Assembly: GCF_040412425.1 (NCBI RefSeq)
Contig: NC_089744.1
Location: 37,818,099-37,882,098 of the forward strand
Reading direction: 5' to 3'
Origin: Macrobrachium rosenbergii
Lineage: Eukaryota > Arthropoda > Malacostraca > Decapoda > Palaemonidae
DNA: 64,000 bases
Part shown: positions 58,211 through 64,000 of the stretch, in pieces
Layout: each line of letters opens with the position of its first letter
Numbering within the stretch: the first letter of the stretch is position 1
The notes under the pieces: generated by a model
Databases searched by the model: none
Seen by the model: the letters and a program-made list of their open reading frames with translations, nothing else
What the model was told of the DNA's origin: nothing
Program-made: the position numbers and the translations under genes

Positions 58211-58960
58211 GTAAGACTCTTTTCTCTTTATTTTTTGGTACCTCATAACTCACTGCTAGCTATTGTAAAGTTGCTTCTTAGGAGAATGATGCATAAATAT
58301 GATGGAACTTTTTTTCCCTTTAGACTGTAAGAGTAATTTTCGACTGTTATTGAGATGCGATCTGTTTATGCATATGTGCACTGTACGCTGTGCAACAGTC
58401 TGCATTGCTTAAACATCTTCCTATCTTCTTCTCAACACATATTTAACAAACAAATAATATCAATCACATTAAATCAATAATAGATTCTTTTAATATGTAT
58501 GAAAGATATTTCTCCATTGTTACATTCATCTATCTGATTAAAATTTAATCAGTTTAGAAATAATTGTCAACCGAAAAAAGTAATGTAATGTGTTAGCAAA
58601 AATGTTTTGAACTTATATCAGTAGAACCTCTTCCAACGTGAAATGTCATGAAATATATATATTTTATTTTTGTAATGACCATGATAATAACTTTCTTTTC
58701 TACAAATGTTGCCATGACGACGAAAAAATGGGAAATGTAGGCATGAGTCTATATTTCCCATACCGTAGAATGAAAATTTAAGCAAAGAGAAATGTGTGGG
58801 ATAAAAAAAAAACCACTAGTGGAAGCATACCAAGTTTGATGCATACAAAATTTCCATGGGAAATGAAACTCGGATAAAATGCGGTAAGTTGAGATTTAAC
58901 ATCACTCGTAATATAAACGGGAAATATAAAAAAAACAAAGAATCGCATTTTTTATAACAG
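58211..58960. other. No gene seen
   Basis: AT-rich, intron or intergenic. No repeats from the array. Confidence 0.5.
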
Positions 58961-58966
58961 TTTATT
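58961..58966 (-). promoter_or_regulatory. Candidate polyadenylation signal of the repeat-protein gene
   Basis: AATAAA on the minus strand about 485 bp below the stop at 59452. It is the first good hexamer downstream on that strand that I found. Confidence 0.4.
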
Positions 58967-59451
58967 AGCAAAAATATTTTAACCCAAGGCGATATTTACA
59001 GAAGAGATAATTCATCTCAGTACGTTAAACAGTGTAAAACTATACTTACATAACCATTGTCAACAATAAACAACAATAAAAACAAACTATCTGTAAAGCT
59101 GTAAATTCAAGAAGCTTCAATTTTCTTATAATATCTGATCATCACCATCATCATCACCATCTCCAACATGCTTGTTTATCTCTGGAGGCCCTCCTCATTC
59201 AGTCACTCAGGCGATCATTTGTTATTTGTCATTTGTAGTTTATAAGTCATGTTGATGTTGATGTGCTAGTCCATTTCATGTCATAGCACTTTTTGCATGC
59301 AGAACTTAATTTTTAGTGAGTGTCTTCGAATGTCACTTTTCTTTCTTCTTAGGACAGCTTTTTGGATTGTCTGGGTGCCAGAAGTTGAAAAACAACCGAA
59401 ACTTAGCTTCATAATAAACAAAATCATATTCATGTTGATGAATGTCAGTCA

Positions 59452-62400
59452 TCACTTTTCGACTTTGTCACCCCACTGGTCATCGGCAAATAAGTCAGCA
59501 AAAGAAGGAAAGTTAAAGTCTCCAAAAGCTGAGTTGGGTTCATACTCAGGTTCTGGATCACTAGAGATGAATGGGGGTTCTTGACTGTTAGTTGGAGAAG
59601 TGTTTGGTGCCTGGTAACTATTTGATGATTCTGTTGGGGGTTGATAATTATTTGAAGGTAACTGGACACTGTTTGATGGATTATCTGGTGTTTCATAGCT
59701 GTTTGAGGGTGTAGTTGGTGATTCATAGCTATTGGATGGTGATGACGCTGGCTGATAGCTATTTGATGGTGTGCTTGGCTCTTCATAGCTATTAGATGGA
59801 CCAGTTGGTACTTCATAGATATTGGAAGGGGAAGAAGGAGCATCATAGCTGCCAGATGGACCTTGTGGTGCACTATAGCTGTTAGACGGCGCTGAAGGAG
59901 CTTGGTAAGTATTTAGTGGGGCTGGGGATGGTGCTTGATAATTATTGGATGGAAAAGAAGGTGCAGGTTCATAACTACTGGATGGTAATGGAGCTGATGT
60001 TTGAAAGTTGCCAGGACCTTGGTAATTATCTGAAGGGGTTGAAGGAGGCTCATACGTGTCAGCTGCAGGTGAAGGAACTTGATAGTTGTCTGAGGGGACA
60101 GAAGGGGTGTTGTAACTGTTGGATGGGGACTCGGGTGCTATATAGCTTTGTGAAGTAGTGGGTGGAGAGGTAGGAGGTCCATAAAGACCAGAAGGGGTTG
60201 CTGCTTCATTGTCCAGGGGAAGGGGGGGAGAAGGGGGTGGTCTGTAACTTTGTTCTGGCAAAGCTGATGGTGTAGCAAATGAGGGTGAAGGGGGAGAATA
60301 AGATTGCACTGGAGACTGAGGGGCTGGGGGAGTGTATGACTGTGAAGCAGTTGGTGCTGAATAGGACTGTGTGGGGGCTGGCTCTGCTGGGGCTGAGTAT
60401 GACTGTGAGGGAGCTGGAGCTGAATATGACTGTGAGGGAACTGGGGCTTCTGGAGCCGAGTAAGACTGTGAGGAAGTTGGAGGTGAATATGACTGTGATG
60501 GTGCTTGGGTTGCTGGAGCTGAGTAAGCCTGTGAGGGAGCTGGTGGTGAATATGACTGTGATGGAGCTGGTGGTGAATATGACTGTGATGGAGCTGGGGC
60601 TGCTGAAGCCGAGTATGACTGTGAGGGAGCTGGTGGTGAATATGACTGTGATGGAGCTGGTGGTGAATATGACTGTGAAGGAGCTGGGGCTGAGTATGAC
60701 TGTGAGGGAGCTGGTGGTGAATATGACTGTGATGGAGCTGGTGGTGAATATGACTGTGAGGGAGCTGGGGCTGCTGGAGCTGAGTATGACTGTGATGGAG
60801 CTGGTGGTGAATATGACTGTGAAGGAGCTGGTGGTGAATATGACTGTGAGGGGGTTGGTGGTGAATATGACTGTGAAGGAGATGGGGCTGCTGGAGCTGA
60901 ATATGACTGCGAAGGAGCTGGAGCTGAATATGCCTGTGAAGGAGCTGGGCCTGCTGGAGCTGAATATGACTGCGAAGGAGCTGGGGCTGCTGGAGCTGAA
61001 TATGACTGCGAAGGAGCTGGGGCTGCTGGAGCTGAATATGACTGTGAAGGAGCTGGGGCTGCTGGAGCTGAATATGACTGTGAAGGAGCTGGGGCTGCTG
61101 GAGCTGAATATGACTGTGAGGGAGCTGGGGCTGCTGGAGCTGAATATGACTGTGAAGGAGCTGGGGCTGAATATGACTGTGAGGGGGTTGGGGGTGAGTA
61201 GGACACAGATAGAGTTGGAGCTGTATATGACTGTGAAGGGCTTGGAGCAGCCGGGGCTGAGTAAGACTGTGATGGTGCTGGAGCTGAATATGATTGTGAA
61301 GGGCTTGGGGCAGCTGGGGCTGAGTAAGACTGTGATGGAGCTGGAGCTGAATAAGACTGTGAGGGAGCTGGAGGTGAATATGACTCTGAAGGCACAGGAG
61401 GTGCGTAAGACTGCGAAGGAGCAGGTGCAGGAGGTGAGTATGATTGGGAGGGTGATGGTGGAGCAGCATATGAAGGAGATGAGGAAGGTGGAGAGTAAGA
61501 CTGACTAGGCTCTGTGGCAGGTGACTCATAATCTCCTGATGGCACTTCAATTGAAGAATCATACAAAGATGGAAATGATCCAAAATCAGAGAAGTCTGGA
61601 AAAGGTGGAAAAGTTGGTTCATATGTAGATTCTCCTTTAGGTGGCCCAAAACCACTCCCAAAAGAAGATGCGAAAGACCCATAACCACCACTGTCAGATA
61701 AGGGAGCTTCATAACTATCACTGAATGAACCAACATCTCCATAATCACTGCTGCTAGTGCCAGAAGAACCATAGCCGCTGCTGGTTACAGGAGGAGCACC
61801 ATATTCATTACTAGGTTTAGATGGGGCTTCATAATCAGTGGAAGGTGACCCACCTTCATAATCACTTGAGATCTGTATAATGCTTGAAGATTTAGGAGGC
61901 CCATACCCTGTGTCTGGTCCCTCCGGGGCTCCATAGCTATTGCTTGGAGCTTCAGATGGTGGCCCATAGCTTGGAGATGGGGCTTCAGATGGTGGTCCAT
62001 AACTAGGAGAAGGGGCTTTAGGTGGTGGACCATAGCTTGGAGCTGGGGCTTTAGGAGGAGGTCCATAACTAGGAGCTGGGGCTTTAGGAGGAGGTCCATA
62101 ACTTGGAGCTGGAGCCTTGGGAGGAGGTCCATAACTTGGAGCTGGTGCTTTGGGAGGAGGTCCATAACTTGGAGCTGGAGCCTTGGGAGGAGGTCCATAA
62201 CTTGGAGCTGGAGCCTTGGGAGGAGGTCCATAACTTGGAGCTGGTGCCTTTGGAGGAGGTCCATAACTTGGAGCTGGTGCCTTTGGAGGAGGTCCATAAC
62301 TTGGAGCTGGAGCTTTGGGAGGAGGTCCATAACTTGGAGCTGGAGCTTTAGGAGGAGGTCCATAACTTGGAGCTGGAGCTTTGATAGGAGCTCCATAATT

Positions 62401-62619
62401 AGGGGCTGGAGCTTTAGGTGGTGGTCCATAATTAGGCCTTGGTTTGTGTTGAGGTTTTGCTTTATGATGAGGCCGAGGACGGTATTTATGCTGAGGCCTT
62501 TTTGGGGGACGGTACTGTATATTAGGCTTGTACTTTGGCTTATATTTGGGTCTTTGAGGCCTGTCTTCCACGGACAGGTCGATGCATATTGCCATAAGCA
62601 CAATAACTGCAAACCATAC
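59452..62619 (-). CDS. Large secreted Tyr/Pro-repeat structural protein (main exon)
   Basis: This exon encodes about 1,055 residues. It opens with a hydrophobic signal peptide core (VWFAVIVLMAICIDL), then a basic Lys/Arg/Tyr/Pro segment (KYKPKYKPNIQYRPPKRPQ). About 11 near-perfect 11-residue repeats of APAPSYGPPPK follow (roughly residues 80-210), then a Gly/Ser/Asp-rich middle (210-370), a long array of QSYSAPA / QSYSPPA repeats of 8-11 residues (about 380-760), diverged PSNSYxAPSxP repeats (760-1010) and an acidic tail (FADLFADDQWGDKVEK). Regular Tyr in a Pro/Ala/Ser matrix resembles arthropod cuticular or resilin-like proteins, where Tyr can be cross-linked; no chitin-binding R&R domain is seen. 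Immediately upstream is TTTTTATTTGCAG, a splice acceptor, so the start codon is in another exon; the frame has no in-frame ATG before a stop. Long frames on other frames and the opposite strand are shadows of the repeats. Confidence 0.8.
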   Translation of the reverse strand, partial: VWFAVIVLMAICIDLSVEDRPQRPKYKPKYKPNIQYRPPKRPQHKYRPRPHHKAKPQHKPRPNYGPPPKAPAPNYGAPIKAPAPSYGPPPKAPAPSYGPPPKAPAPSYGPPPKAPAPSYGPPPKAPAPSYGPPPKAPAPSYGPPPKAPAPSYGPPPKAPAPSYGPPPKAPAPSYGPPPKAPAPSYGPPPKAPAPSYGPPPKAPSPSYGPPSEAPSPSYGPPSEAPSNSYGAPEGPDTGYGPPKSSSIIQISSDYEGGSPSTDYEAPSKPSNEYGAPPVTSSGYGSSGTSSSDYGDVGSFSDSYEAPLSDSGGYGSFASSFGSGFGPPKGESTYEPTFPPFPDFSDFGSFPSLYDSSIEVPSGDYESPATEPSQSYSPPSSSPSYAAPPSPSQSYSPPAPAPSQSYAPPVPSESYSPPAPSQSYSAPAPSQSYSAPAAPSPSQSYSAPAPSQSYSAPAAPSPSQSYTAPTLSVSYSPPTPSQSYSAPAPSQSYSAPAAPAPSQSYSAPAAPAPSQSYSAPAAPAPSQSYSAPAAPAPSQSYSAPAAPAPSQSYSAPAGPAPSQAYSAPAPSQSYSAPAAPSPSQSYSPPTPSQSYSPPAPSQSYSPPAPSQSYSAPAAPAPSQSYSPPAPSQSYSPPAPSQSYSAPAPSQSYSPPAPSQSYSPPAPSQSYSASAAPAPSQSYSPPAPSQSYSPPAPSQAYSAPATQAPSQSYSPPTSSQSYSAPEAPVPSQSYSAPAPSQSYSAPAEPAPTQSYSAPTASQSYTPPAPQSPVQSYSPPSPSFATPSALPEQSYRPPPSPPLPLDNEAATPSGLYGPPTSPPTTSQSYIAPESPSNSYNTPSVPSDNYQVPSPAADTYEPPSTPSDNYQGPGNFQTSAPLPSSSYEPAPSFPSNNYQAPSPAPLNTYQAPSAPSNSYSAPQGPSGSYDAPSSPSNIYEVPTGPSNSYEEPSTPSNSYQPASSPSNSYESPTTPSNSYETPDNPSNSVQLPSNNYQPPTESSNSYQAPNTSPTNSQEPPFISSDPEPEYEPNSAFGDFNFPSFADLFADDQWGDKVEK

Positions 62620-62640
62620 CTGCAAATAAAAAGAAAATAC
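62620..62640 (-). promoter_or_regulatory. 3' splice site before the main exon
   Basis: Minus strand TTTTCTTTTTATTTGCAG directly before the valine codon GTA. Phase 0 is required. An ATG followed by GTACTC at 62729-62727 would give MVWFAVIV, but that donor is weak and the true first exon may be elsewhere. Confidence 0.6.
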
Positions 62641-64000
62641 TGATAAAATTCTCTAATATATGTGATTAAATCTTGCCTCTGTACGCTTGATAATTTATAC
62701 AAATTATGCCCCCTGTAAATGAGTACCATGAAAGAAAAGAAATTCTGTAGATGATTCTGTGGATGATTCAATAAAAGAATGGAATTCATAATAAAGATAG
62801 AGAGCTCACTGTTAGAGTTATGTCAGCAGGTGTCAGGTACTGGAACTTGCCAAAGACCAATCTGCTTCAACAGTGTAGGTCAAAGCTGAGGATGCAGTAG
62901 CTGTGTGCTCTGTTGACTTACCCGTATTGCAATCCTGATAATCTTAAGACGTAGTGTTTCATTATTTTAATAAAAAACAAACTAAAGTAAACAATAAAGG
63001 AAAGAAAAAAGGAGTAATAAGCACACCTGAATGATGGCAGATTACAAGAATCAGGGAAAATGGAGACAGGAAGAGAACTCCAAACTGTATAATCCAGTGA
63101 GAGAGAGAAGTGGCAATCATTACGATTTCACCCGACAGGAGTAGAGGGACAGAGTCGGTTTAAGCTCTGTAGAACAATGGCCAAAATATTAACTACGAAA
63201 AAGGTGATAGGGCCACAATTGCAGCCAACAGAAAGAGTATTTAAAGAATAGGTGTGGGGAGGGTCATTGACAATGACCACTTTAGTGGGTCCAAAGGAAA
63301 CGGAAACGAAAGGATGAATCGTCCTAAATATGAAAGCAATATTCCAATGATATGATATTCTAAAGATAAGCTTTATAACACCTTGAAAGAATAAAAAAAA
63401 ATTATGATTTTAACATGTTACTTCTCATATTAATGTCAAGTCTGTGTAATCAGGTAAGGTAATGTTTTTCTGGCAATTGTTTCTTTTGTCATATGTACAA
63501 TGCAAATTGCTGAGACGAAGCATGGTTTCTACTTTTGTGGCTGCCACAGCTTAAATTCTGCATTTCAGATCTCCTCAATCGCATTTCCCTCTCAAGTGCT
63601 TAGTGGCCGAAATATGAGACATAGATTTTACCTATGTGTATCTTATGATTCTAGTTCGGCAGGTTTACCCATATACTGAGAGACGTCTTTGTCTTATTGT
63701 AAATGAAGAAATTAAACAGCCAATTACAAGCTATTAATCCCATGACGTGAGGAAATACCTTTTATTTCCATGTTTGTATGGCCGGTCACCATCCTTTCTT
63801 ATGGCACATATTCTTGTCACTTTAGATTTTAATTGATTCAGGTTGGCACCTCGTCCTGATTGTCTTGTAAATATTCATCTTTTAACCTTTATTCAAACAT
63901 TATCTGAACTGTCTAGACTGTCCAGACCCGAAGCCTCCAACATACGTAATCAGCATTGCACTGCAAGACTAACATAATTATGCAGATTTTAAAATCATAT
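62641..64000. other. No exon assigned; 5' side of the repeat-protein gene
   Basis: Presumed first intron and upstream region. A strong minus-strand donor (CAATACGGGTAAGTC near 62920) follows the short open frame MKHYVLRLSGLQY, but its phase does not fit the main exon. Another donor (CATTCAGGTGTGC near 63027) also misfits. No repeat of the array is present. Confidence 0.4.

Noticed and set aside
60279..61508. 409-codon plus-strand frame (Leu/Met/Val-rich repeats)
   Set aside because: It is the reverse complement of the QSYSAPA repeat DNA. The minus-strand reading has a signal peptide, diverse termini and a splice acceptor, so this is a shadow.
61785..62789. 334-codon minus frame overlapping the start of the repeat gene
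   Set aside because: A frame offset from the true one over the SYGPPPK repeats; it crosses the intron acceptor and has a Leu/Gln repeat without biological sense.
62890..63120. Candidate first exons MKHYVLRLSGLQY and MIATSLSHWIIQFG for the repeat-protein gene
   Set aside because: Both are followed by plausible donors but leave the wrong phase for the main exon at 62619.
1..64000. CRISPR arrays, tRNA or rRNA genes, bacterial operons
   Set aside because: No spaced identical repeats with unique spacers, no cloverleaf or rRNA signatures, and no compact coding arrangement were seen; the window is animal nuclear DNA.

Overview
The window is animal nuclear DNA: no operons, AT-rich spacers, many microsatellites, spliceosomal signals and a dense load of eukaryotic mobile elements (pogo/Tigger-like DNA transposons, Penelope-like retroelements, an RTE-like LINE, a solo-like Gypsy-type LTR element, short SINE fragments). 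The Tyr/Pro-repeat secreted protein at the right end and the element mix suggest an arthropod, most likely a crustacean. That assignment is inference; no rRNA, mitochondrial or marker gene is present to prove it.

Layout. 1-12.2 kb is a transposon graveyard: a decayed gag-like coding stretch split by a 1.54 kb pogo-like element (1102-2645), a 292 bp MITE (3766-4057), a diverged tandem duplication (4512-5345), and two Penelope-like element (PLE) remnants on the minus strand (7.6-9.3 kb and 10.6-12.0 kb) separated by a 1.18 kb pogo-like element (9368-10549), with an inverted PLE reverse-transcriptase fragment at 12.03-12.25 kb. 12.25-16.37 kb shows no gene. 16.37-17.22 kb holds a broken RTE-like endonuclease.

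From about 17.2 to 55.8 kb the DNA is a nested array of segmental duplications around a minus-strand, single-exon gene that I read as a membrane-anchored PDGF/VEGF (PVF)-like cystine-knot factor. Two copies look intact (19186-19776 and 55132-55743), one is frameshifted (42499-43099), one survives only as promoter plus about six codons running straight into the LINE endonuclease (17.2 kb), one as promoter only (37.63 kb), and at four places the 3' flank is joined directly to the 5' flank as if the gene body had been deleted (32.44, 34.89, 45.55, 49.45 kb). Inside the array are an AT-rich higher-order repeat block of about 3.5 kb period (23.7-30.8 kb), a long-TIR transposon (38461-40248) with empty sites in sister repeats, two copies of one LTR-element insertion with identical flanking GTTC duplications (45775-47671 and 49680-51491) that therefore predate a tandem duplication of about 3.9 kb, and small SINE-like insertions with 8 bp target duplications that postdate it.

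55.8-57.1 kb is a TACGTA-rich tandem repeat tract. 58124-58210 has the form of an internal exon of an unrecognised plus-strand gene. 59452-62619 (minus) is the main exon of a large secreted structural protein built from Tyr/Pro/Ala/Ser repeats, with its first exon upstream (to the right). The rest of the right edge shows no gene.
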